In this document: in pieces, positions 1-7,348 of the stretch
Layout: every line of letters begins with the position of its first letter
Position numbering within the stretch: the stretch's first letter is position 1
Source: JAYUHK01 sp043778415
Lineage (GTDB): Bacteria > Bacteroidota > Bacteroidia > Chitinophagales > Saprospiraceae
Length of the DNA stretch: 11,940 nucleotides
Assembly (NCBI GenBank): GCA_043778415.1
Contig: JAYWGG010000333.1
Location: 1-11,940 of the forward strand
Direction: 5' to 3'
Notes under the pieces: generated by a model
Databases searched by the model: none
Told to the model about the DNA's origin: nothing
The model's input: only the letters and a program-made list of their open reading frames with translations
Translations under genes and position numbers: made by a program

Positions 1-1
1 T

Positions 2-301
2 CGGGAAGAAAAAAGTAAGGAGTTCAATGACGAACAAACGATTTTTCCTGCGCCAGATTTTGTGATTGAGATTTTGTCGAGTTCGACCGCAGCGCGCGAT
101 AGAGGCGTTAAATTCGCGGATTATGAAGCGCACGGCGTAGAAGAATATTGGATAATTGACTCAGACATGAAGACCGTAGAGCAGTATATTTTAGAAAAAG
201 AAACACAAAAGCCGCATTATGTACTTCAACCCCAAAGCGATGTTCTGAAATCTGCCGTGATGTTAGGTTTGGAGATCAAAGTCAGTGATATTTTTGACTA
301 A
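2..301 (+). CDS. Uma2-family PD-(D/E)XK endonuclease-like protein, C-terminal part (5' end outside window)
   Basis: The frame is open from base 2, so the true start lies upstream. The GTG at 62 sits inside the conserved core and is not the start. About 99 codons are visible, roughly the second half of a Uma2 (formerly DUF820) protein, whose usual length is about 180-200 residues. The diagnostic stretch PDFVIEILS is followed by DRGVKFADYEAHGVEEYWIID, which matches the family signature. In the restriction-endonuclease-like fold the candidate metal and catalytic residues are the Asp at 56-58, the Glu at 68-70 and the Lys at 110-112, and all are intact in the visible part. The biological role of Uma2 proteins is largely unknown; they are abundant in cyanobacteria and Bacteroidota, often in many copies. 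It ends 184 bases before the giant gene, and nothing links the two functionally. Family assignment is confident; nuclease activity is inferred from family membership. Confidence 0.85.
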   Translation, partial: REEKSKEFNDEQTIFPAPDFVIEILSSSTAARDRGVKFADYEAHGVEEYWIIDSDMKTVEQYILEKETQKPHYVLQPQSDVLKSAVMLGLEIKVSDIFD

Positions 302-485
302 AAAATTAGAAATACAAAATATTGTAAATAGTGGCAGCGTTTTTTAATGCGTGAGCGATTTATTATTGGAAAATATTTGTCGAAAATGTCACAAAAAAAT
401 AAATTATTCGTATAATTAGTGACATATCTCAAAAACGAATGTCAGAGTTTTGCAGTGCTGAAAATATAATTTTCCCAAAGATGAT
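302..485 (+). promoter_or_regulatory. 5' region of the giant secreted-protein gene, with an inverted TGTCAC/GTGACA pair
   Basis: This AT-rich spacer must carry the promoter of the gene starting at 486 unless that gene is read through from the Uma2 gene; no clear terminator hairpin follows the Uma2 stop. No good match to the Bacteroidota promoter (TTG, then TAnnTTTG) was found; TTG at 377-379 and TATAAT at 411-416 are weak and badly spaced. Two inverted elements are visible. TGTCAC at 387-392 is mirrored by GTGACA at 419-424, with an inner AATTAT/ATAATT pair (402-407 and 412-417) around the loop TCGT. GAAAAT/ATTTTC arms (460-465 and 469-474) lie 11 bases before the start codon. These could be an operator or 5'-leader structure, but function is speculative. 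Confidence 0.35.
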
Positions 486-3400
486 ATGATGCAAAAAAAT
501 ATTTTTTTACTTTATTTATTACTGGCTTTTATGGTTCGGACGGAGCTTTTCGCCCAAAATTGTTTAAGACCTACCAACATTCAAATTTCACAGATTACGC
601 CCGTTGGGGCGACAATAAATTGGCTGCCGCTCAATAATCCCGTCGAAAGTCAATGGGAAGTGTCGGTTGGTGCGCAAGGATTTAATGTTGCTCAACCACT
701 TTTTGATACCATTTTGACAATACCGAGTGTTCAGCTTCAGGGATTAAACCCTGTCACAAAATATGAATTTTATGTTCGTGCCAAATGCTCGCCGACCGAT
801 TTTAGTTTGTGGGCGGGACCATTCAGCTTTATTTCAGCCAGTCCAAATCCAAGTAATTGCAGTTTGAGTTTAGAAATTCCCGATTTTGTGTTCGGCAATC
901 CTTGTAAACCGTTGGATTTACCGATATTTGTGACAGGTATAAATACAAATAGTTTAGGAAATTCATATCGTTTGAGCGAAGTTCGCTTCATCATCAGACA
1001 CACCTGGGATTCGGATTTAATACTCAACCTTTCCAACCCTTCGGGCAACACGGTGGAGCTGGTGCATCGCAGAGGTTTTACGCTGGATAATTTCGGCAAC
1101 CCAGATTCTACCAATAACTGCCAGCATTTTACTGCAATAATTAGAAATCAAAGTCCGGCAGCTTGCGATGCCAAACCAATTTCAAAAGGCGCTGCACCAT
1201 TTATTGGTAATTTTTTGGGCGAGCAAAATTTAGACATTCTAAATGATTTTTCCAATCCAAACGGTGCATGGAAACTTTCCATTTGTGACACCGTGAGCGG
1301 CGACAAAGGTAAATTAGAGTTTGCGCAGCTTATTTTTGAGCCAGTCTATTGTGCTGCTCCAAGCCATGTCACGTTTTCTAACGTTACCGAAAATTCTGTG
1401 AAAGTGAACTGGAACAATATCGACTCTTGCAACAATATTATCCTCGAATACGGAACTTCAGGCTTCGCGCCGGGAACTACAAATGTTGCAGGAATGGGTA
1501 ATATTGTGACAATACCCTGTGGGACTCCCCAACCCTACACGCTTTCAGGGCTTTTGCCGCTTAACAAGTATGATATTTACCTTCGTAAAATTTGCGAATC
1601 TGGCAACGTGACGGCTAATTCTTGTAGGGACAGCATCGAAACAAATTGCCCAACTAATCCAATCACAATATCAGAAACCTTTGATAATCAGTTACTTTGT
1701 ACTAATAATTGCGGTGATGACTGCGCTATTAACGGACTTTGGACAAACATCAGTCGAGATGATTTTGACTGGGTAATTGGCTCACAAGGTACGACTACAA
1801 ACCTCAATACGGGTCCGTCGGACGATATTTCTGGGGGTGGAAAATACCTTTTACTTCAGTCATCAGGTAGTATCTGCGGCAATAACAAGATAGCTATTTT
1901 GCAGTCGAATTGTTTGAAAATAAATGCGAGCAACAGTCAATGTTCGATGTCGTTTTTTTACAATATGTATGGCGTAAATGTCAATAGACTTTCTTTAGAT
2001 GCTTCGCAAGACGGCGGATTGACGTGGCAAAACTTATGGACTGTAGCTGGCGACCAATCGACTATATGGCATCGTCAATACGTTGATTTACAGCAATTTA
2101 GCAGCGATACTGTCCAGTTAAGATTTATTGGATTGGGTGGTGTAACCAACAAATCAGACATCGCATTGGACCAAATTGAGTTCTATGGAGCTACGGATTT
2201 GGGAGCTGCTCCGAATATTTATTTTGCGGACAGCGATGGAGATAATTTTGGAAATCCAAATAATTTTATCAGAACTTGTAAAACTTTTCCTCCGCAAGGT
2301 TTTGTAATAAATAATTTAGATTGTGATGATACAAATAATACAATATTTCCGAATGCGCCAGAAATATTTTGCAATAAAATTGATGAAAACTGTAACGGAA
2401 AGTCAGATGATAATATTTTTCCAAACCCAATTATAATCGGTGATACTACTATTTGTCAAAATGAATTTACTTTGATTGCTGCACAAATCCCGCCCAAAGG
2501 GAACTACTACTGGTATGACAATACGTTGCGACTAATCCACGTCGGAAATTCGTTTCAAACACCAATACTTACGACCAGTGAAACTTATTATGTTAAAGAT
2601 TCTACCTCTCTCAATCCCGGCTTGAGGATTACAGAAGTAAATATTTCGGAACCAGACGGCATTGAAATACAAAATATTGGAAGTACGCAGAATTTTTCGG
2701 GTTGGGTAGTTGCGGCAAGTAACAGTATTTCTAATATTAATATTGTTCATCCTAATTTATGGAATTTGGGTACAATGTCAAGTAACCAAATTTTATTTAA
2801 AAATGATACTTCTTCCAATCCTAACCTTTTTTGGGGCGGCAACCTAATATGGAATCCCGGAGCGTCAGCAAAAGGTTGGGTATTGCTTGTCGATAATTTA
2901 GGAACTGTTCGAGATGCAATTTTTTGGGGTTGGAATGTCACACAAATCGCAAATTTTAATACAAATGTCAATGGATTTTCTCTCAATGCCACGAGTTTAA
3001 CTTGGTCTGGAAATGGTTTTATTGCAGGAAGTTGTGGTACTGGGAGGTCTATTTCGTTGGCTACTTCGAATGAACAAAACACATTATCAGATTATGAACC
3101 TTGCAGTACAGCCCTAAATTCTATGGGTTTTCAGAACCCTAATTTGTCTTTGTCTTACGTCTGTCAGTCTGGTTATCAACCAATTACGGTGAGAGTGAAT
3201 CAACGCCCAGCACTTTTTGTTTCCACGCCAACACCTATCTGTGAGGGAGATATTTTTAATCTAAATACGCTTTCAATAATTGACTCTAACAATACCAACG
3301 GCGCTGTTTCGTTTCACTCTGGTTTGCCGTGTACGGTATCTAATCAATTAAGCACATTGCTAATTAACCCTGTCACTAACACGATTTATTATATAAAATA

Positions 3401-6400
3401 TATTTCAAATTCAAGTTGTATAATAGAAAAATCCGTCCAAATTATCGTCAAGCCTAAACCGCAAATCAATGTCACAAATAATGCTAATTTAGTAGTTTGT
3501 CCATCAGATTCTGTTCTATTGAATACTTCTATTCAGTCGGGAGTTGCACCTTTTAGTTACCGATGGAATACTGGCGACACAAGTAATTATTTGGGGGTAA
3601 AAGGAACATCAGGCACTGGTATCAAAACTGTATATGTGGTTGATAATCAGCAATGTAAAGATACAGCGACCGTAAATATTACAGTTCCTTCACCAATAAA
3701 TGTTTCTTTGGATAGCATCAAAGGCGTTTCAACGTGCAGCGCAGCCGACGGAGCAATCTACTTATTTATGTTTGGTGGAAATCCTCCTTATACTATAAAT
3801 TGGTCTGGAAATACTATTTTGGGAAGTGTTTCTGGAACATATCAGTCTAATTTTCTTTCTTCAACGCTACAAAATCTGTCACAAGGAACTTATAATTTTA
3901 ATGTCACAGATTTGAATGGTTGCTCCCAATCACTGAATACAACTTCAATCAATTCTCCGACTACTGCTTTGAGGTTAGACAGCGTCACTGCTGTAAATTG
4001 TTACGGAGAAAATACAGGAAAAATCAGCATTTCCGCTATCGGAATGAACCCACTGCAATCTGCATACACTTGGAGCAACGGGCAAACTACGCGTGATTCG
4101 CTATCAAATATACCTGCTGGAACGTACAGTGTTACCGTTTCAGATGCAAATTGTACGAATGTTTTGGGAAATATCGTAGTCACACAACCCAATTTTTATA
4201 ATATTAATTTACTTCAAATTGAGCCGCAAAAATGTAATCTTTTGGGTAAAATCAACATCTCTGTTCAAGGCGGTACGCCCCCATATTCCTACCTGTGGAG
4301 CAACGGACTGGCAACTCAAAATATCAGCAATTTGTTATCCAACCAATATTCAGTGCAGGTAAAAGACCAAAAAAATTGTATTCTAAATCAATCTTTCAGT
4401 GTTTTATTAGATACAAGTATTTTTGTCACATTTTTGATAGATTCTGTATTTTGTGCTGGAGGAAATAATGGAAAAATTACTCCTATTGTGACTTCAGGAA
4501 TTGCGCCTTTTCGTTTTCTCTGGAGCAATGGCGATACTACTAATAGTATACAAAATCTATCTGCTGGAATTTATCGTTTGACTCTTACAGATGCCGCTTC
4601 TTGTATTTACAAGTCGCCTACGCTTACAGTTGGGCAGCCCAATATTTTGAAAATAGATACCCTTATTTTTTCTGCCAATGCCTGTGGTCAAACCAATAAC
4701 GGACGTATTGATATTGGTGTGCGCGGCGGCACTGCGCCTTATCGGTTTTTCTGGAACGATACCGCGACTTCGGAGGATAGAAATATGCTTCCCAACGCTG
4801 CTTACAGCGTGGTGGTTAAAGACCAAAATCAATGTGCAGATACAGCATTTTTTAACCTACAATCACCCGCATTACCTCACATTTTTGTAACAAATATACA
4901 GCCTCCAGCCTGTGTTGGGTCTTTGAGCGGAGTGGTGCAAACAGTGGTGTCAGGAGGGGTTGCACCCTACCAATTTTCATGGTCAAACGGGACAAGCAAC
5001 GCAACTCTTAACGGAGTTGATACAGGTTTATTTGCGCTAAAAGTTACCGATTTTAACGGCTGTGTGGATACTATTTCGGTGCGTCTTTCTGCTCCTCAAG
5101 TGATGAATATTACTAATTTTTCTGCTACCAACGCGACTTGTTTTGGCGGTAATGATGGTAAGATTAGCTTCAATTTTACAGGTGGAGTTTCCCCTTTTTC
5201 ATACAGTTGGAGCAATACACAAAGTACTTTATTTCCGTTTATCAATAATTTATCAACAGGAAATTATTTTCTAATTACTAAAGATGCCAATGGTTGTGCT
5301 ATCAAAACCCCAACTATTTTTATTAATTCTCCTCCGCCGATTAATATATTTATTGACACGGTAATTAATAATAATTGTTTCCGTGAGCAGCAAGGCTCTA
5401 TCAAAGTCCATGTCACAGGAGGCACGATTCCTTATAAATATTATTGGAATAATTTTGTCACAAATAACGAAGATTTGATTAATATTTCCGCTGGTTCATA
5501 CTCTCTTTTCGTATTAGACAGTAATAATTGCGTATCAGGAAATAGTAGTTTATTTCCTATCCGAGTGCTTCAGTCCGATTCGATTTCGGCAAAGGTGACG
5601 GTTGTTGGTGCTGGTTGTAGCGATATAAATCAAACTGGAACGGTCAGATTATCCGTTTTGGGCAGTAGCCCGCCTTACAATTATGTGTGGAGCAATGGTA
5701 CATTTTTGGACAGTTTGAGTGGAATAGATGCAGGTTTTTATAGTGTAACTATCTATGACTCAAAGAATTGTCAAAAAATCATATCAAATATCGAAGTTAA
5801 AAAATCTTTTACTAAACTATTGCTAAAATCTATATCGCCTAAACAGTTAAAATGCGCTGGCGATACCAATGGAGAAATTACAGTGGAAATTGAAGGCGGT
5901 TTGAGTCCCTACCAATACAACTGGAGCGCGGGAGAAAATAATATTTCAAATTCGCTGAAAGATACGATTAAAAATTTAAGTAGTAATTTTTACAATGTCA
6001 CAATAACAGATAATAATGGATGTATTTTAACTTCACCTTTTGTAACTTTGAATAGTCCTCAACCTATTTCAATTCGTATAGATAGCATCTTTCCCGTGAA
6101 GTGTAAAGGAGAGTCAAGTGGTCAAGTTTTCACAACAGCTTTGGGAGGTGCAGGCGGCTTTTCTTTTAATTGGAGCAACGGTTCTACTTTCGAAGACCCG
6201 AACCTATTAGTAGCAGGAAATTATTTTTTGACCGTCACAGATTCACTTAATTGTATTTTTAATGGGCAGCAATCAGTCGTAATTTTAGAGCCAACAGATA
6301 GTTTGCAGTATTCTGTTTTAGTCACAAAACAGCCAACTTGTCACAATTTTCAGGACGGTCAAATTACGCTTTCTCCTTACGGAGGTTACTCTCCATATTA

Positions 6401-7271
6401 TATTCAATGGAATATTCCTTCGTTTAATGACTTGTTTTCACTCAATCAATTAGCTGCCGGAACTTACTTTGGGTCAATTATCGACTCCAAAGGATGTTCT
6501 ATAAAAGTGGATACTTTTAGGTTTAATAATCCGCTACCACTGTTAATTACCAAATTTATTACTTCACTTCAGTGTCCGCTCGACTCTAACGGTAGCATTA
6601 GCCTTTCTTCCACCGGCGGCGAAATGCCTTATTATTTTCTTTGGTCCAACGGAGATACGAGTAATCTTATAACAGGACTGTCCGCAGGTTTTTATGATGT
6701 AATAATTAAAGACAGCCGTAATTGTGTCATTAATGAAAATTTTATCCCTGTCACGCAGCCTCATATTTTTTCAATTAATGCTACTACAACCGATGCTAAT
6801 GCTGGTCAAAACGACGGCACGGCGACACTCAATGTTACAGGCGGCACTCCAAATTATCAATATTTTTGGAGTGGCGGACAGTCCAGCAATCCTGCAACCC
6901 AACTTCAAGCCGGATTTTATAATGTCACAATTATTGATAGTCAGGGTTGTCATTTTACAAAAGATAGTATAGAAATAAGGCAATCTACAAGTGCGTTAAG
7001 CCCGTCTTCTGGAATGGTAAGAATGCAAATATCTCCAAATCCAAGTAATGGAATTTTTAATTTACAGATACAAAATATACAAAATATTAAAAATTATAAA
7101 ATTAAATTAAAGCTCAAAGACGTGCGTGGAGCAGTGATTTTTGAAGAAAAAATCATTGAATGTGCTGATTCGCAGGTACTCAATTTGGAATATTTATCGG
7201 CGGGAATTTATTTTTTAGAGCTTCGGATAGATGATAAATTATTTACTCAAAAATTATTTATCCAAAATTAA
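486..7271 (+). CDS. Giant secreted multidomain adhesin-like protein with SprB repeats and T9SS type A sorting domain
   Basis: A 2261-residue exported protein, probably surface-bound or released through the type IX secretion system. The start at 486 gives a signal peptide (MMQKN, hydrophobic core, then FAQ) ending near residue 24; an adjacent ATG at 489 is equally possible. Approximate domains: FnIII 28-112; P/Homo B (proprotein convertase P-domain) 125-288; FnIII 289-385; MAM-like 395-569, ending in DIALDQIEFYG; MopE-type metal-binding motif 578-642 (DSDGDNFG, LDCDD, CNKIDENCNG); Ig-like about 645-710; lamin-tail-like 713-818; Ig/PKD-like about 909-1072; fourteen SprB-type repeats about 1073-2168; C-terminal sorting domain about 2180-2261, opening with SPNPSNG and closing with AGIYFLELRIDDKLFTQKLF. 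No protease or other catalytic domain is visible, although P-domains normally sit beside subtilisin-like proteases. SprB of Flavobacterium is a gliding adhesin with similar repeats, but this is not shown to be its orthologue; the type A tail and N-terminal mosaic differ. An adhesin or extracellular matrix role is inferred. Confidence 0.9.
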   Translation: MMQKNIFLLYLLLAFMVRTELFAQNCLRPTNIQISQITPVGATINWLPLNNPVESQWEVSVGAQGFNVAQPLFDTILTIPSVQLQGLNPVTKYEFYVRAKCSPTDFSLWAGPFSFISASPNPSNCSLSLEIPDFVFGNPCKPLDLPIFVTGINTNSLGNSYRLSEVRFIIRHTWDSDLILNLSNPSGNTVELVHRRGFTLDNFGNPDSTNNCQHFTAIIRNQSPAACDAKPISKGAAPFIGNFLGEQNLDILNDFSNPNGAWKLSICDTVSGDKGKLEFAQLIFEPVYCAAPSHVTFSNVTENSVKVNWNNIDSCNNIILEYGTSGFAPGTTNVAGMGNIVTIPCGTPQPYTLSGLLPLNKYDIYLRKICESGNVTANSCRDSIETNCPTNPITISETFDNQLLCTNNCGDDCAINGLWTNISRDDFDWVIGSQGTTTNLNTGPSDDISGGGKYLLLQSSGSICGNNKIAILQSNCLKINASNSQCSMSFFYNMYGVNVNRLSLDASQDGGLTWQNLWTVAGDQSTIWHRQYVDLQQFSSDTVQLRFIGLGGVTNKSDIALDQIEFYGATDLGAAPNIYFADSDGDNFGNPNNFIRTCKTFPPQGFVINNLDCDDTNNTIFPNAPEIFCNKIDENCNGKSDDNIFPNPIIIGDTTICQNEFTLIAAQIPPKGNYYWYDNTLRLIHVGNSFQTPILTTSETYYVKDSTSLNPGLRITEVNISEPDGIEIQNIGSTQNFSGWVVAASNSISNINIVHPNLWNLGTMSSNQILFKNDTSSNPNLFWGGNLIWNPGASAKGWVLLVDNLGTVRDAIFWGWNVTQIANFNTNVNGFSLNATSLTWSGNGFIAGSCGTGRSISLATSNEQNTLSDYEPCSTALNSMGFQNPNLSLSYVCQSGYQPITVRVNQRPALFVSTPTPICEGDIFNLNTLSIIDSNNTNGAVSFHSGLPCTVSNQLSTLLINPVTNTIYYIKYISNSSCIIEKSVQIIVKPKPQINVTNNANLVVCPSDSVLLNTSIQSGVAPFSYRWNTGDTSNYLGVKGTSGTGIKTVYVVDNQQCKDTATVNITVPSPINVSLDSIKGVSTCSAADGAIYLFMFGGNPPYTINWSGNTILGSVSGTYQSNFLSSTLQNLSQGTYNFNVTDLNGCSQSLNTTSINSPTTALRLDSVTAVNCYGENTGKISISAIGMNPLQSAYTWSNGQTTRDSLSNIPAGTYSVTVSDANCTNVLGNIVVTQPNFYNINLLQIEPQKCNLLGKINISVQGGTPPYSYLWSNGLATQNISNLLSNQYSVQVKDQKNCILNQSFSVLLDTSIFVTFLIDSVFCAGGNNGKITPIVTSGIAPFRFLWSNGDTTNSIQNLSAGIYRLTLTDAASCIYKSPTLTVGQPNILKIDTLIFSANACGQTNNGRIDIGVRGGTAPYRFFWNDTATSEDRNMLPNAAYSVVVKDQNQCADTAFFNLQSPALPHIFVTNIQPPACVGSLSGVVQTVVSGGVAPYQFSWSNGTSNATLNGVDTGLFALKVTDFNGCVDTISVRLSAPQVMNITNFSATNATCFGGNDGKISFNFTGGVSPFSYSWSNTQSTLFPFINNLSTGNYFLITKDANGCAIKTPTIFINSPPPINIFIDTVINNNCFREQQGSIKVHVTGGTIPYKYYWNNFVTNNEDLINISAGSYSLFVLDSNNCVSGNSSLFPIRVLQSDSISAKVTVVGAGCSDINQTGTVRLSVLGSSPPYNYVWSNGTFLDSLSGIDAGFYSVTIYDSKNCQKIISNIEVKKSFTKLLLKSISPKQLKCAGDTNGEITVEIEGGLSPYQYNWSAGENNISNSLKDTIKNLSSNFYNVTITDNNGCILTSPFVTLNSPQPISIRIDSIFPVKCKGESSGQVFTTALGGAGGFSFNWSNGSTFEDPNLLVAGNYFLTVTDSLNCIFNGQQSVVILEPTDSLQYSVLVTKQPTCHNFQDGQITLSPYGGYSPYYIQWNIPSFNDLFSLNQLAAGTYFGSIIDSKGCSIKVDTFRFNNPLPLLITKFITSLQCPLDSNGSISLSSTGGEMPYYFLWSNGDTSNLITGLSAGFYDVIIKDSRNCVINENFIPVTQPHIFSINATTTDANAGQNDGTATLNVTGGTPNYQYFWSGGQSSNPATQLQAGFYNVTIIDSQGCHFTKDSIEIRQSTSALSPSSGMVRMQISPNPSNGIFNLQIQNIQNIKNYKIKLKLKDVRGAVIFEEKIIECADSQVLNLEYLSAGIYFLELRIDDKLFTQKLFIQN
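3705..6990 (+). repeat. Array of 14 SprB-type protein repeats (about 75-85 residues each)
   Basis: Within the giant gene, 14 consecutive units share this pattern: an early Cys, NG or DG a few residues later, GG..PY.Y.WSNG, then L..AG.Y.V.V.D.NGC and a closing SPQ- or QPN-like turn. Approximate unit starts are 3705, 3967, 4195, 4421, 4645, 4873, 5101, 5338, 5581, 5809, 6064, 6301, 6538 and 6766. Units are clearly divergent at protein and DNA level, so this is an old array and not a recent tandem amplification; only short tracts such as TGGAGCAA(C/T)GG recur. Each unit has an early and a late Cys that could form a disulfide, except the last, where the early Cys is missing (TTTDANAGQNDG). A further, less typical unit at about 3460-3700 (APFSYRWNTGD) precedes the array and is closer to PKD/Ig-like. 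Confidence 0.88.
7023..7268 (+). other. T9SS type A C-terminal sorting domain (within the giant gene)
   Basis: The last 80 or so residues form the compact beta-sandwich signal recognised by the type IX secretion system. The typical hallmarks are present: SPNPSNGIFNLQ at the start, a middle strand with KLKDVRGAVIFEE, and the ending YLSAGIYFLELRIDDKLFTQKLFIQN. In the family this domain directs export across the outer membrane and is usually cleaved, often with attachment to the surface. It implies that the genome carries a T9SS machinery outside this window. Confidence 0.88.
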
Positions 7272-7288
7272 CCTCGTTCTAAAATGAC

Positions 7289-7331
7289 AAAAAAAAGTAT
7301 TCGATGTGTCACACATCGAATACTTTTTTTT
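7289..7331. terminator. Bidirectional intrinsic terminator between convergent genes
   Basis: A perfect stem: eight A residues (7289-7296) plus GTATTCGATGTG (7297-7308), a 3-base TCA loop, then CACATCGAATAC (7312-7323) plus eight T residues (7324-7331). The 12-bp mixed-sequence core is flanked by A and T tracts, so each strand reads as hairpin followed by a U tract. It lies 17 bases after the stop at 7271 and 17 bases from the stop of the convergent peptidase gene at 7349, so one element can terminate both. The top of the stem and loop contains TGTCACA (7307-7313), the heptamer overrepresented in this window. Confidence 0.93.
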
Positions 7332-7348
7332 ATTTTCAAATCTATTAA

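Noticed and set aside
62..64. GTG as start of the Uma2-like gene
   Set aside because: The frame stays open to base 2, and the residues before it (PAPDF) belong to the conserved Uma2 core, including the catalytic Asp.
460..474. GAAAAT/ATTTTC hairpin before the giant gene as a riboswitch or translational control element
   Set aside because: Only six nearly all-A/T pairs, too weak to claim; such elements are common by chance in this composition.
770..1114. Antisense open frame opposite the P-domain region
   Set aside because: It lies fully inside the giant gene, has no recognisable motif, and the + strand frame is strongly supported by domain matches.
858..1350. Protease gene fused to or broken next to the P-domain
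   Set aside because: No Asp/His/Ser subtilase motifs occur anywhere in the 2261-residue chain and the frame is unbroken, so nothing suggests a decayed protease.
3705..6990. Recent tandem DNA repeat or CRISPR-like array
   Set aside because: Units are 225-260 bases long and diverged, and repetition is visible only at protein level; there are no short identical repeats with spacers.
486..7271. Naming the giant gene sprB
   Set aside because: Shared repeats are not orthology; SprB-type repeats occur in many unrelated surface proteins, and the N-terminal modules and type A sorting tail differ from the gliding adhesin.
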